This document shows, piece by piece, positions 9,436 through 19,092 of a stretch of 64,000 nt of DNA. Below the pieces are notes generated by a model. The model did no database searches, was not told the origin of the DNA, and saw only the letters and a list, made by a program, of their open reading frames with translations. This stretch comes from an uncultured Mycoplasmatota bacterium (GTDB taxonomy: Bacteria; Bacillota_I; Bacilli_A; RF39; UBA660). The stretch's first letter is position 1. Each line of letters starts with the position of its first letter. The position numbers and the translations under genes are program-made. The stretch covers positions 1 through 64,000 of the forward strand of contig UREA01000002.1 in assembly GCA_900546715.1 (NCBI GenBank), written 5' to 3'.

Positions 9436-10353
9436 ATGTTTAAAAATACATTAGATAATAAAAGATATTATACATTAAATTATTTTTTAAGGAAAAAATT
9501 TAATAGCAAAGTATTTAAAGTACCAATTGATATTAATAGTACTTGTCCTAATATAGCTACTGGTGGTTGTATTTATTGCTCCAACAGAAGTAAGGATAAT
9601 ATTACGAATAGTAATCTAGATTATATTGAACAATTTAATCAAAATAAAAAAATTTTAGAGCATAAATGGCCAAATTCTTTATATATTGCTTATTTTCAAT
9701 CTGGAACTAACACTTATAGGAGTGTATCAGATATTAAAAGTATTGTTGATAAGTTATTAGTTATGAACAAAGTTGTGGGAATATCTATTGCTACTAGACC
9801 TGATACTTTAAGTGATGAATGGTTAGATTATTTGGATGACTTGAATAAAAAAACATTTTTAACGGTTGAGTTAGGACTTCAAAGCAGTAATGATGAAACT
9901 CTAAAATTTATCAATCGTGGCCATACCGCCGAATGTTTTAAAGAAGCTTGCGAAAACTTGAAGAAAAGAGGTATATTTACTGTTGCTCATATAATTAATG
10001 GGCTCCCAGGAGAAACAAAAGAAGATATGTTAAATACTGTTAAGTTTTTACAAGACTTAAAAATTGATGGCATTAAAATTCATATGTTATATATAAGTAA
10101 GAATACTAAACTTGCAGATATTTATAAATCTAACCCTTTTCATGTTTTAACTAAAGAAGAATATATTGATATAGTTTGTGATGAGCTTAGACTACTTGAT
10201 GAAGATATAGTTATTGAGCGAATTACAGGGGACCCAATAAAAGAAGAATTAATAGCACCAGATTGGTTAATAAAGAAATTTGTTGTCTTAAATGATATTG
10301 ATAAAGAAATGAAAAAAAGGAATATTTACCAAGGAGATCTAGTCAAGCGTTGA
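9436..10353 (+). CDS. ytqA: TIGR01212-family radical SAM protein (YtqA-like)
   Basis: A 305-residue radical SAM protein. The cluster-binding cysteines lie in CPNIATGGCIYCSNRS at about residues 36-51. GLQSSNDETLKFINRGHT and AHIINGLPGETKEDM are typical of the YtqA/TIGR01212 branch. In Bacillus the YtqA/YtqB pair has been linked to late steps of tRNA wobble-uridine modification (mnm5s2U); this is recalled knowledge. No ytqB neighbour is present here. The 3' end overlaps the converging rel gene by 28 bases. The start at 9436 follows a weak GAGGTAAT site. Confidence 0.85.
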   Translation: MFKNTLDNKRYYTLNYFLRKKFNSKVFKVPIDINSTCPNIATGGCIYCSNRSKDNITNSNLDYIEQFNQNKKILEHKWPNSLYIAYFQSGTNTYRSVSDIKSIVDKLLVMNKVVGISIATRPDTLSDEWLDYLDDLNKKTFLTVELGLQSSNDETLKFINRGHTAECFKEACENLKKRGIFTVAHIINGLPGETKEDMLNTVKFLQDLKIDGIKIHMLYISKNTKLADIYKSNPFHVLTKEEYIDIVCDELRLLDEDIVIERITGDPIKEELIAPDWLIKKFVVLNDIDKEMKKRNIYQGDLVKR

Positions 10354-11792
10354 GTATTTCTCCTTAAATATTCCTTTATTTTTTGCTTAGCAGTAGCAGT
10401 TTTAGCAATTTCTAGCCATGATTCATCAGGACCTAAAGCATTAATATCAGTAATTATTCTTATTTTATCATATGGTTGTATTGTGTAATCAAAATTAACT
10501 GCAACTCCATTTACTATAACTGCTGCTAAATGATTAGCAACTCCTGAAAAATTAAGATAAGCATAATCTATCGGAGTAGAACCTCGAGCAATTTCTATAA
10601 GTTCTCCCTTGTTATTATAAATAGGTATTTTTTCACCCAAAACATCTTCTTCAACTATTTGAACAAAGTCCGCATTACTTTTAGCATTTTTATTAGCAAT
10701 TAATATTGATTGCATTAATGGATATTGCTTGTTAAAAGTATCTTGCATAATGATTGATGCATTATCTATATCTTGATGCCAATAATAAGTTATACCATAC
10801 CTTGCTAACTGTTCCATTTCTGGTGTTCTAATTTGCATTTGCATAAGTTTATCATCAGGACCAAACACAGTAGTATGGAGAGCCTCATAATGATTTGGTT
10901 TAGGTTGAGCAATATAGTCTTTAAAAAAAATTGTATTAGGTTTATATAATTCATGAATATATTTTAATGCTAAATAACAATTATCTACATTATCAAGTAA
11001 TATATTAAATATAAATAAATCATGAATATTATCTATACTAGTACCATTCATCAAACTTTTATATATACCATATAAATTTTTCATTCTAAACTTTATTGTT
11101 GAAAAAATATAATTATCATTAAGTACATTACTAATACTTTCAATTATTTCATCTTTAATAGAACTAACATCTTGCCGTTTTACTTTTAAATCTCTAATTT
11201 CTTTATATGCATCAGGGTTTAAATACATAAAGCTCAAGTCTTCTAATTCTAATTTAGTGCTATATAAACCTAAATGTTCTGCTATTGGAGCATATATTTT
11301 GATAGTTTCTCTTGCTTTCAATTGTTGTTTTCTTAAATCTTTTTTATATTCTAGCGTTCGCATGTTATGGATTCTATCGGCAAGTTTAATAATATTTATT
11401 CTAATATCTTTGCTCATACCTACTAAAACTTTTCTTAAATTAGCATTATTAAATGTTGTTTTATCATAAAAATTCATCTTAGTAATATTTGTTACCCCTT
11501 TAACTAAATTAGTAATCTCAGAGCCAAATTCACTTAACAGTTCTTCTTCACTAGTTTTAGTATCTTCTAGTGTATCATGTAAAAGACCTGCACATATGGT
11601 TGCAGTATCAGCATGCAAGTCTGCAAGGATATTTGCTACAGCTAGAGGATGAGTTATATAAGCTTCTCCACTTTCTCTAAATTGATTTTTGTGTTTTTCA
11701 TAAGCATACAGATAAGCTTTTTTAACAATTTCCACAGCAGAAATATTGTAAGTAGCAACTTTTTTTAATAATGCACTAGCAACTTTTTCCAT
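10326..11792 (-). CDS. rel: RelA/SpoT-type protein: intact HD hydrolase, eroded synthetase, TGS
   Basis: A 488-residue (p)ppGpp enzyme; the ATG at 11792 is chosen for AAAGGAG 4 bases upstream. The HD hydrolase is intact (GLLHDTLED; ADRIHNMRTL). The synthetase region is recognisable (FKDYIAQPKPN, LHTTVFGP) but key positions differ from Rel enzymes. The usual EIQIRT reads QMQIRT, so the catalytic Glu is Gln. GYQS reads HYEA, and the Arg after the conserved Asp-Leu (DLxxxR) is replaced (DLFIFN). A TGS domain follows (GSTPIDYAYLNF), but the usual C-terminal zinc-finger and ACT regions are absent, making it about 240 residues shorter than a full Rel. It is probably a hydrolase only. Confidence 0.85.
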   Translation of the reverse strand: MEKVASALLKKVATYNISAVEIVKKAYLYAYEKHKNQFRESGEAYITHPLAVANILADLHADTATICAGLLHDTLEDTKTSEEELLSEFGSEITNLVKGVTNITKMNFYDKTTFNNANLRKVLVGMSKDIRINIIKLADRIHNMRTLEYKKDLRKQQLKARETIKIYAPIAEHLGLYSTKLELEDLSFMYLNPDAYKEIRDLKVKRQDVSSIKDEIIESISNVLNDNYIFSTIKFRMKNLYGIYKSLMNGTSIDNIHDLFIFNILLDNVDNCYLALKYIHELYKPNTIFFKDYIAQPKPNHYEALHTTVFGPDDKLMQMQIRTPEMEQLARYGITYYWHQDIDNASIIMQDTFNKQYPLMQSILIANKNAKSNADFVQIVEEDVLGEKIPIYNNKGELIEIARGSTPIDYAYLNFSGVANHLAAVIVNGVAVNFDYTIQPYDKIRIITDINALGPDESWLEIAKTATAKQKIKEYLRRNTQRLTRSPW

Positions 11793-11862
11793 AATACTCC
11801 TTTTTTCTTCAATACTATACACTATTTTTGCATATCTGTCAAAATATTTCATACATTTTATT

Positions 11863-12789
11863 ATGAAAAAAATAGATACAGAGTTTAATAATTTAATTTG
11901 GGAAATCAATAATAAAAGTAAAGAAGAAATATTTAATCATATTAAAGAAAATTATGAAAAACTTAATTCTAGTACCATTGCATCAATAGAAATATTTTTA
12001 GCGCAGTTTGGCTACTGGGGAAAATTAAATTTAGTGAGTGGGGAATTTGAAGAACTAGAAAGAAGAAGTAGCATTTTAAAGAGTCATACATTTGATTTAA
12101 TGTGGCTATATGATAATCTTGGAGATTATCGTTCTAAAATAGTTTTATTTGGTATCCTTAATTATTGGTATAATTCTTTATTTGATACATTAGATGTGGC
12201 AATTGAGAGAAATTATCATCAATATTTTGATTTAGATTTGATCAATTGTGATAATTCTGAAGTTTTTGTAGATATCGGAGCCTATACAGGGGATACAATT
12301 CTTGATTATATAAATACTTACCGGGAATATAAAAGTATTTATGCTTACGAAATAACTCCAAGTAGTATAGATTATATAAAACAAAATTTAAGTATTTATC
12401 CAAATATTTATATTAGAAATAATGCCGCAACAGATAAATCAGAAACACTTTATATCAAAAACAATTTAGTAAGTGATTCTGCAAATACTTTAGATGATTC
12501 GGGAGAATTACAAGTGCAAGGCATTACAATAGATGATGATGTATTAGAAAAAGTAACTATGATTAAAATGGATATTGAAGGGAGTGAACTTAAAGCATTA
12601 AAAGGATGTGTAAATCACATAAAAAATGATACACCAAAATTATTAATTTCAGTATATCATAAACATGAGGATATTATCGATATTCCTAAATTTATTTATA
12701 ACACTAATCCTAATTATAAATTTTATTTAAGATATTTTGGTAATAAATTTTATCCTACAGAAACTGTATTACTAGCTATCCCAAAATAG
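11863..12789 (+). CDS. FkbM-family SAM-dependent methyltransferase
   Basis: A 308-residue protein whose C-terminal two-thirds is an FkbM-type Rossmann methyltransferase. VFVDIGAYTGDTILDYI (about residues 131-147) is the SAM-binding loop, YAYEITPSSIDYIKQN carries the ribose-binding acidic residue, and MIKMDIEGSELKALKG is the family signature. The N-terminal 120 residues are unassigned. FkbM enzymes methylate sugars or small-molecule hydroxyls; the substrate is not predictable. It is divergent from rel, with only 70 bases between starts, and converges on pncC, sharing a terminator. Confidence 0.85.
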   Translation: MKKIDTEFNNLIWEINNKSKEEIFNHIKENYEKLNSSTIASIEIFLAQFGYWGKLNLVSGEFEELERRSSILKSHTFDLMWLYDNLGDYRSKIVLFGILNYWYNSLFDTLDVAIERNYHQYFDLDLINCDNSEVFVDIGAYTGDTILDYINTYREYKSIYAYEITPSSIDYIKQNLSIYPNIYIRNNAATDKSETLYIKNNLVSDSANTLDDSGELQVQGITIDDDVLEKVTMIKMDIEGSELKALKGCVNHIKNDTPKLLISVYHKHEDIIDIPKFIYNTNPNYKFYLRYFGNKFYPTETVLLAIPK

Positions 12790-12803
12790 CTAGTATTTTT
12801 TTT
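12772..12803. terminator. Shared terminator of the FkbM and pncC-like genes
   Basis: CTAGCTAT pairs with ATAGCTAG across a 6-base loop, then a T-rich run on the plus strand. It overlaps the 3' ends of both converging genes. Confidence 0.75.
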
Positions 12804-13243
12804 GCAATTTCTTTTACAATATATTCTTTATTTTTTTCTCTATCAGCACTTAATGCTATTAATTTAAAAGTAATATATTTAGCATTATCTTTATCATATA
12901 TGCTTATAAATATTTCATTATCCCTACCTTGATCATTATAAGGATCCGCTCTATTTATTTTACCAGTTATCCCAATTCCATAATTAGAGTTCGCAAACTC
13001 AGTAATTTTCAAACTCATATTTTTTGCAACTTCCATACTATAAACACTATATTTATCAATTAACTCTTTATCTACTCCCATTTTAATTTTAAATTCATTA
13101 GCATAAGTTACTGCACTAAATTTTAATACTTCACTAGACCCTGGAATATTAGTTATAGCATTAACAACGGCCCCTCCACTACAAGATTCCATTGCAGCTA
13201 TAGTTTTTTTTAGTTCTGCAAGTCGTTTTACAACTTCATTCAT
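12776..13243 (-). CDS. pncC: CinA C-terminal-like nicotinamide-nucleotide amidase
   Basis: A 155-residue stand-alone CinA C-terminal domain (PncC family), which in other bacteria deamidates NMN to NaMN in pyridine nucleotide recycling. The motifs ESCSGG near residue 19, GSSEVLKFSAVTYANEFK and GITG follow the family, but several positions are divergent: ESCTGG becomes ESCSGG, and the Gly-rich segment after GITG is altered. The ATG overlaps the end of the symporter gene by 8 bases (ATGAATGA), and GGGAG in the symporter's last codons serves as its ribosome-binding site. It is the last gene of the dapL-symporter-pncC operon. Confidence 0.72.
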   Translation of the reverse strand: MNEVVKRLAELKKTIAAMESCSGGAVVNAITNIPGSSEVLKFSAVTYANEFKIKMGVDKELIDKYSVYSMEVAKNMSLKITEFANSNYGIGITGKINRADPYNDQGRDNEIFISIYDKDNAKYITFKLIALSADREKNKEYIVKEIAKKILAILG

Positions 13244-14414
13244 TTTTAACATCTCCCTTTGTAAGTAAAATACTTGCTGTGATATCTCCTGTAACATTTA
13301 GGGTTGTATAAGACATATCAAGCATTTTATATATACCACTATAAAAACCAATAAAATCAAGAGGAATATTAAATATTGATAGATATGTTGCTCCAATTAC
13401 AACACCACCATTAGGGATACCTGGAGCAGCCATGTTAATTAGTATTGCAACAAGTAACATTAAAATATAAGTCATTATATTAATATCAACACCAAACATC
13501 TTACTACAAAATAAACCCAATATAGCAAAAGACACTGCTCCCCCACACATATTAATAGTACAACCTAGAGAAACTATAATCTCAGTTTTTTCTTTAGGTA
13601 ATTTAAAATCATTAATACATGTTTTTAAAGTTAGTGGTAATGTCGCTAAAGAGGAACAACTAGTTATTGTCATGAGCCAAACTTTAGCAGCATTTCTAAT
13701 ATAAGTAATTGGGTTTATTTTAGCATAAATCCAAACTGGTAACATCATTACTAAAAACAACACAACTATACTACAGATATAAGCAAGTATTATATACCCT
13801 ATTCCCATTAGAATAATATCTCCCCTGTAGTTCGCAACTGCACTCGCAATTAAAAACAAAACACCGATAGGATTTAAATAAAGTATATATTCTAACATTT
13901 TTTTAAAAATGTTAGAAAGTCCATTAATGGACTTCATAACAGCTTCGCCGTTTTCCACCTTTGATGCACAAAAACCTAACATCAAAGCTAAAAGGATTAC
14001 TGTAAATAAAGCATTTTCTTGAAATGGTGTAATAATATTACTTGGAAATATATTAGTTATAACTTCTGATACTGACAAATTAGATACTACCCCATCCCAC
14101 TGAAATTCATTTAAATTAATATCTATAACAGGATCAACTAAATAAACTATACCTGATGTTATTAAAAATGTAACTGTAAACATAATAATAAATAATATTA
14201 CTGATTTAACAACTGTTTTTTCTTTTTTTAAAGTAGCGTTATAAATTGTATAACTTATACTACAAAATATTAAAGGTACAACTAAAAACTTTAATAAATT
14301 TAAATAGATTGTCCCAATAAATGCTAACTCTTCTGTAACATTAGGTAAAAAATATCCTAATAAAATACCTAAAGGTATAGCAATTATTGTTAATATACTA
14401 ATTATTTTTTTCAT
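13236..14414 (-). CDS. Dicarboxylate/amino acid:cation symporter (SLC1-type), divergent binding site
   Basis: A 392-residue membrane transporter of the DAACS/GltPh family with about eight hydrophobic segments and the re-entrant hairpin region (APGIPNGGVVIG). TM8 reads LDMSYTTLNVTGD. The conserved Asp, Thr, Asn and Asp are kept, but the Arg that binds the side-chain carboxylate of Asp/Glu (R397 in GltPh) is Tyr. The NMDGT sodium motif reads NMCGG. A non-acidic amino-acid substrate and altered ion coupling are inferred. It overlaps dapL by 17 bases upstream and pncC by 8 downstream, so the three are co-expressed. Confidence 0.8.
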   Translation of the reverse strand: MKKIISILTIIAIPLGILLGYFLPNVTEELAFIGTIYLNLLKFLVVPLIFCSISYTIYNATLKKEKTVVKSVILFIIMFTVTFLITSGIVYLVDPVIDINLNEFQWDGVVSNLSVSEVITNIFPSNIITPFQENALFTVILLALMLGFCASKVENGEAVMKSINGLSNIFKKMLEYILYLNPIGVLFLIASAVANYRGDIILMGIGYIILAYICSIVVLFLVMMLPVWIYAKINPITYIRNAAKVWLMTITSCSSLATLPLTLKTCINDFKLPKEKTEIIVSLGCTINMCGGAVSFAILGLFCSKMFGVDINIMTYILMLLVAILINMAAPGIPNGGVVIGATYLSIFNIPLDFIGFYSGIYKMLDMSYTTLNVTGDITASILLTKGDVKNE

Positions 14415-15573
14415 AATATTTAACTATCCTTTCTACAGCTTTTATAGTGTTTTCTCTCGTATTTAGAGCAGAAATACGGAAGTATTTATCTCCAGATAAG
14501 CCAAAAATAATACCTGGCGTAATAATAATATTAAGTTCACTTAAATATTTATCAAATATTTCCCATGAAGTCATATTTTCTTTTATTTTAACCCATAAAT
14601 ATGGGGCATTATCTCCACCCCAAATACTAAAACCAATACTTTTAAAACCTTCTTTTAAAATTTTAGCATTTTCTAAATAATAATTAATATTATTGTTTAC
14701 CTCTTTTTGCACATCTTTATCATAAAAAGCATTTGCTCCCATTTGAGTAATATAATTTACCCCATTAAATCTATTAATAGTTCGAAGAGCCCAAATATTA
14801 TTAACATCTTCATATATTTCCTTGGGAATAATATAATAAGAACAACGAATACCACTAAAACTTAGGGATTTAGAAAAACTCTTAAGTTCAATAGCAACAT
14901 TTTTAGCTCCGGGAATCTCATAAATAGAATGTGGTAAATCATCATGAATAAAATCTTCATAAACATTATCATAAATAATTATAGCATTTTCTTTCTTAGC
15001 ATAATCCACCCAAGATTTTAAAGTGTCATAATCATATACATTACCTATTGGATTATTAGGATTACACAAATAAATAATATCATAGTGTTCTTTAGGTACT
15101 TTAGGAACAAAATTATCTTCTTCCCTTAAAGGCATCATATAAGTTTTCCTATTTAAACAAAGGGCAGCATTATGATAAATTGGATACATTATATCACTAA
15201 TTAATATTTTAGCATCAATATCAAATAATTCTAAAATATTGGTACTATCAGTTTTAGTTCCATTAGATATATAAATTTCGGAAGTTTTAAATCCCATATT
15301 TTTATATTCATTTTCTAAGATAGTACTCTTCAAAAACTCATAACCAGAGGAATCCCCATAACCCTTAAAAGTATCTTTATCATCTTGTTCATCTATAGAC
15401 TTTTTCATAACTTCAACTACTTTTTTAGGGATAGGAAGTGTTACATCACCAATACCTAAAGATACTACATCTTTATCGGGATGTTCCTGCTTATAAATAT
15501 TTGCCAATCTTATAACTTTTGCAAATGAATTTTCACTTTCAATATATTTTAAATTTTCATTTATTTTAACCAT
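14398..15573 (-). CDS. dapL: LL-diaminopimelate aminotransferase (DapL-like)
   Basis: A 391-residue class I/II PLP-dependent aminotransferase. VVSLGIGDVTLPIPKKVVEV, FKGYGDSSGYEFLK and CNPNNPIGNVYD follow DapL closely, and SFSKSLSFSG near residue 235 supplies the PLP lysine. DapL converts tetrahydrodipicolinate to LL-DAP in a short lysine/peptidoglycan route. The rest of the pathway is not in this window, so a related aminotransferase role remains possible. GGAGGAAG precedes the ATG. It leads an operon with a divergent amino-acid symporter and a pncC-like gene. Confidence 0.78.
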   Translation of the reverse strand: MVKINENLKYIESENSFAKVIRLANIYKQEHPDKDVVSLGIGDVTLPIPKKVVEVMKKSIDEQDDKDTFKGYGDSSGYEFLKSTILENEYKNMGFKTSEIYISNGTKTDSTNILELFDIDAKILISDIMYPIYHNAALCLNRKTYMMPLREEDNFVPKVPKEHYDIIYLCNPNNPIGNVYDYDTLKSWVDYAKKENAIIIYDNVYEDFIHDDLPHSIYEIPGAKNVAIELKSFSKSLSFSGIRCSYYIIPKEIYEDVNNIWALRTINRFNGVNYITQMGANAFYDKDVQKEVNNNINYYLENAKILKEGFKSIGFSIWGGDNAPYLWVKIKENMTSWEIFDKYLSELNIIITPGIIFGLSGDKYFRISALNTRENTIKAVERIVKYYEKNN

Positions 15574-15634
15574 AATAAAACTTCCTCCAACCCATATATT
15601 GTATCAAACTTCATCAAAAAGTCAAAGTTTTTTA

Positions 15635-16069
15635 CTATCTAGTAATAGGTTCAGTATAATCTAAATAAAATTCATTTAAATACATTGGTAATGTTTCATC
15701 TTGTAAATCAATGTATCCTAAAATATTTTCATTTACAATTATATATGGTGCCATTTGTTCTTCATTCCATGCCTTTTGTTCTTGATTTTCGCGAACCATA
15801 TAGTTTTCATCTCCGATATAACAACCTAAAATCACCATTTCATCAGCATCTCTTAAATGCTCTCCTCTTTCATCTAATAAAAATTTTTCTACATCATCTA
15901 GCATATCTCTAGTTATCTCAATAGTTGTACTCCACAAATGACTATCTGCCATAAGTAATCCTTCACTACAAATCTTCTCACCTATACCAGAAGCTGTAAT
16001 ATGATAATAATATTTCATATTATCAAAATCTAATCCCTTCAAATAATCTAATGCTGATACTTCTACCAT
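15635..16069 (-). CDS. Uncharacterised 144-aa protein
   Basis: Not recognised with confidence. The N-terminal pattern YYYHITASGIGEKICSEGLL resembles the opening of ADP-ribosyltransferase-fold proteins (Tyr-His-hydrophobic-Thr followed by a helix and a Glu-Gly-Leu turn), but no catalytic triad can be assigned. The rest is acidic and soluble. The ATG at 16069 is chosen because GAGGTG lies about 6 bases upstream; an in-frame GTG at 16078 is part of that site. It starts 12 bases after the ABC permease gene ends and is probably co-transcribed with it. Confidence 0.55.
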   Translation of the reverse strand: MVEVSALDYLKGLDFDNMKYYYHITASGIGEKICSEGLLMADSHLWSTTIEITRDMLDDVEKFLLDERGEHLRDADEMVILGCYIGDENYMVRENQEQKAWNEEQMAPYIIVNENILGYIDLQDETLPMYLNEFYLDYTEPITR

Positions 16070-16081
16070 TTTTATCACCTC

Positions 16082-18355
16082 TTATATATTTTCATTTTTT
16101 ATTGCATCAACAATATTGTTATTCTTTATCTTGTTTTTACTATACATAATTACTAAGAATATTAAAGCAATTAATATAACTATTGCTATTATAACATATT
16201 TAGTTGGAAATATTAAATTTTTTAAAGAAGATATATTCAAGAGTTTAATTAATTTTCTCATACCAAATATTAAAATAATAGATATTATTAAACTAATAAT
16301 TAAAGTTTTAATTCCTAAAAATATGCCTTCATATATTAATAATTTATTTAAATCTTTCTTACTTAATCCCATACTTCTTAACATAGCAAATTCTTTTTCT
16401 CTAGTTATTATATTAGTATTTAGAGAATTAAACATTGCACTAATACTAAGAATGGCTATGGCTCCAATTACTGTGTAACACACAAATTTAATTGCTAATA
16501 AAATTTGTCTAGCTTCATAATTGTAGTAAGCGTAATTAATATAATTAATATCTAATTCCGGAAAATCATTTATTACTTCTTCCATGTATCTATCAAAAAC
16601 TTCTGGTTTATCAGTATTTATTCCAATATTATATTCTCTTGACCAAACATAATCATAACTATAATTAGTTAATATAGTATTATAAGTATCAAAATCTACT
16701 ACCATAACTGGAGAATTTATATGAATAAATTCTAGCATATCACTAGATTCTCTAAACCCATTCACAGTATAAACATAATTATATTCATTATCATACAATT
16801 GAAATTCTCTTATATCATCAGGAGCATTTATTACATATATTCCATTATCATAATGTTCTTGATAATAATTATTATCTACTCCCACAAGTAATAAGGAATC
16901 CATATCTTCTTCTGGAAACTTTCCATTATCATAATATAAATAAGCGCTTTTATAAGTAATTACTTCATCAATCTCGGGGATAGATAATATCTCATTATAT
17001 AATACTGAATCATCTGGTATATTAATACTTATATCAAAGTCTTCCAAAAGCACATCTTCAGATACAATAACTATATTATTTATTAAAAAAGAAAATGTAA
17101 TAAATAAAATTATAGAAATACTCATTGATATAATACTTGAATTAAATTTATTTTTATTTCTCTTTGTATTTTTATAAGCTAAAACTCCGATTGGTCCAAA
17201 CAATTTATTAATTAATGGATATTTTTCTCGACTTTTCTTTAAGTTATATACTGGTTTTATTCCTGATATAGGGCTTATCTTACTAGCTTTTAAAGCTGGC
17301 ACAAAAGCTGATGTGAAAATAGTAAATATAATAAATAATAAAGATATAATAATTAAACTAGGATAATAATAAATACTTAATGGTTCAATTATATTTTCTA
17401 AAATATTATTAAATACTAAAATAATTAAGTTAAAAAATATTATACTTAATATAATACCAATTGGTATAGCTATAATACTTAACATAAAAGCTTCAATTAT
17501 TACCATTTTAAATATTTGCGCTTTGCTAGCTCCAATACTCCGAAGAGTTGCAAATTGTTTTTTTCTTTCAACTAAATTAATTGTAAAAGAATTACGAACT
17601 ATTAAAATACAAAATAAACTAGTAATAAATAAAACAAAAAATATTAAAGCATAAACTCCTAATTTAATATTATTATTAGCAAATTGTCCGAGAAGTGCTA
17701 AATAACTACTATTAACCCATGTATAAGCATAACTTTTATGTCCCATTACAATAGAATAACTTAATCTTAAATTATCAGCCGTATTATAAATTTTATCATA
17801 GATATTAAATATATTTTTATAAGAAACATAAAAATTAACAGTTCGATTATTATAATCAACCTCTTTTGTAAATGCGGTATATAAATCATTTTTTAAAGTA
17901 CTATCATTATATATACCAACAACTTCTTTTTCTCCAATGAAAAATGAAACATCTAAATTATAAGTACTAGCATAAGCACTAGAAATAACAATTTCATTAG
18001 TATTATTAGGTATTCGACCTTTAGAAATACTAATACTATCCCATAATGAATCATCAATACTTTCAATAGATAATTCATCATTAATAATATCAATAAGACA
18101 AGTTATCTCAATACTTTTTATATTTTCATCACTATTTAAGATACTATAATTACTATAATCTTGTTCACTAAACAACACATGTTTAGTACCATACTCCGCA
18201 ATTACAGCATCAAGTGCTGTTTTTCTAATTGTAGATACAAATATCCCCACACTAAAAAGTAATACTGTTATTAAAATTATACTAACTAATGTAGCAATAC
18301 ATTTCTTTTTATTTAATTTTAAATAATCGTACGTTAATTTATTAAGTATTTTCAT
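16082..18355 (-). CDS. ABC transporter permease, FtsX/MacB type
   Basis: A 757-residue permease with one N-terminal membrane helix (about 18-40), a large extracellular segment, three helices at about 230-345, then a second anchor near 405-430, another extracellular domain and three C-terminal helices. Two FtsX domains are visible through VERKKQFATLRSIGASKAQI and TREKEFAMLRSMGLSKKDLN. Such permeases pair with MacB/LolD-type ATPases for mechanotransmission or efflux of peptides and lipoproteins. It overlaps the ATPase gene by 4 bases. No two-component system or substrate gene is adjacent, so the substrate is open. Confidence 0.85.
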   Translation of the reverse strand: MKILNKLTYDYLKLNKKKCIATLVSIILITVLLFSVGIFVSTIRKTALDAVIAEYGTKHVLFSEQDYSNYSILNSDENIKSIEITCLIDIINDELSIESIDDSLWDSISISKGRIPNNTNEIVISSAYASTYNLDVSFFIGEKEVVGIYNDSTLKNDLYTAFTKEVDYNNRTVNFYVSYKNIFNIYDKIYNTADNLRLSYSIVMGHKSYAYTWVNSSYLALLGQFANNNIKLGVYALIFFVLFITSLFCILIVRNSFTINLVERKKQFATLRSIGASKAQIFKMVIIEAFMLSIIAIPIGIILSIIFFNLIILVFNNILENIIEPLSIYYYPSLIIISLLFIIFTIFTSAFVPALKASKISPISGIKPVYNLKKSREKYPLINKLFGPIGVLAYKNTKRNKNKFNSSIISMSISIILFITFSFLINNIVIVSEDVLLEDFDISINIPDDSVLYNEILSIPEIDEVITYKSAYLYYDNGKFPEEDMDSLLLVGVDNNYYQEHYDNGIYVINAPDDIREFQLYDNEYNYVYTVNGFRESSDMLEFIHINSPVMVVDFDTYNTILTNYSYDYVWSREYNIGINTDKPEVFDRYMEEVINDFPELDINYINYAYYNYEARQILLAIKFVCYTVIGAIAILSISAMFNSLNTNIITREKEFAMLRSMGLSKKDLNKLLIYEGIFLGIKTLIISLIISIILIFGMRKLIKLLNISSLKNLIFPTKYVIIAIVILIALIFLVIMYSKNKIKNNNIVDAIKNENI

Positions 18356-19014
18356 ACTATATTACCATCTTTCATAGTAATAATTCTTTTAGCATATTTA
18401 GCTAATTCTTCATCATGAGTAACCATAATTATAGTTTGTTTATAAATTGCATTAGCTCTTTTTAAGATATTCATGACTTCTAGAGAGTTTTTACTATCCA
18501 AATTACCTGTTGGTTCATCTGCTAAAATAATATTTGGTCTAGCAATAAGTGCTCTACCTATAGCAACTCTTTGTTGTTCTCCCCCGGATAGTTCATTTGG
18601 TAAATGTTTTTTCCTATCTTCAAGTTTTAATAATTTTAATAATTCATCTAAATATTCTTGATCTACTTTTTTTCTAGATAAATCTAGAGGCAAAGTAATA
18701 TTTTCAACAACATTAAGGGTCGGTATTAAATTATAAAATTGATAAACTATACTAATACTTTCTCTTCGAAGTTTTGATTGTTTACTATCATTTAGTGCAT
18801 AAATGTCCTCTCCATTTAAATATACATGACCAATTGTTGGTTCATCTACTCCCCCGATCATATGAAGTAAAGTTGATTTACCAGAGCCTGATGCTCCAAG
18901 TATAGCAATAAATTCTCCTTCTTTCACCGTTAAATTAACAGTATCTACTGCTTTAACTAATGTTTCATCTTCCCCATAAAACTTACATAAATTGTCTAAC
19001 TTCAATAAACTCAT
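18352..19014 (-). CDS. ABC transporter ATPase, MacB/LolD type
   Basis: A 220-residue ATP-binding subunit. Walker A is GASGSGKST (about residues 39-47), the signature is LSGGEQQRVAIGRAL (about 142-156), Walker B is IILADEPTG, and the switch His lies in VTHDEE. The length and motif order fit the MacB/LolD/BceA group. It overlaps the FtsX-type permease by 4 bases and forms a two-gene export or surface-stress module with it. Confidence 0.9.
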   Translation of the reverse strand: MSLLKLDNLCKFYGEDETLVKAVDTVNLTVKEGEFIAILGASGSGKSTLLHMIGGVDEPTIGHVYLNGEDIYALNDSKQSKLRRESISIVYQFYNLIPTLNVVENITLPLDLSRKKVDQEYLDELLKLLKLEDRKKHLPNELSGGEQQRVAIGRALIARPNIILADEPTGNLDSKNSLEVMNILKRANAIYKQTIIMVTHDEELAKYAKRIITMKDGNIV

Positions 19015-19057
19015 AATACCTACTTTCTTATATCCATTATATCTTAAAAATAGCTAC

Positions 19058-19086
19058 TTGACAATAACACTTACTTATAGTAATAT
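19058..19086 (+). promoter_or_regulatory. Consensus sigma-70 promoter of a candidate ncRNA
   Basis: TTGACA at 19058-19063 and TAATAT at 19081-19086 with a 17-base spacer. No plus-strand coding region follows; a structured sequence ending in a terminator does. Confidence 0.8.
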
Positions 19087-19092
19087 ATTTTT

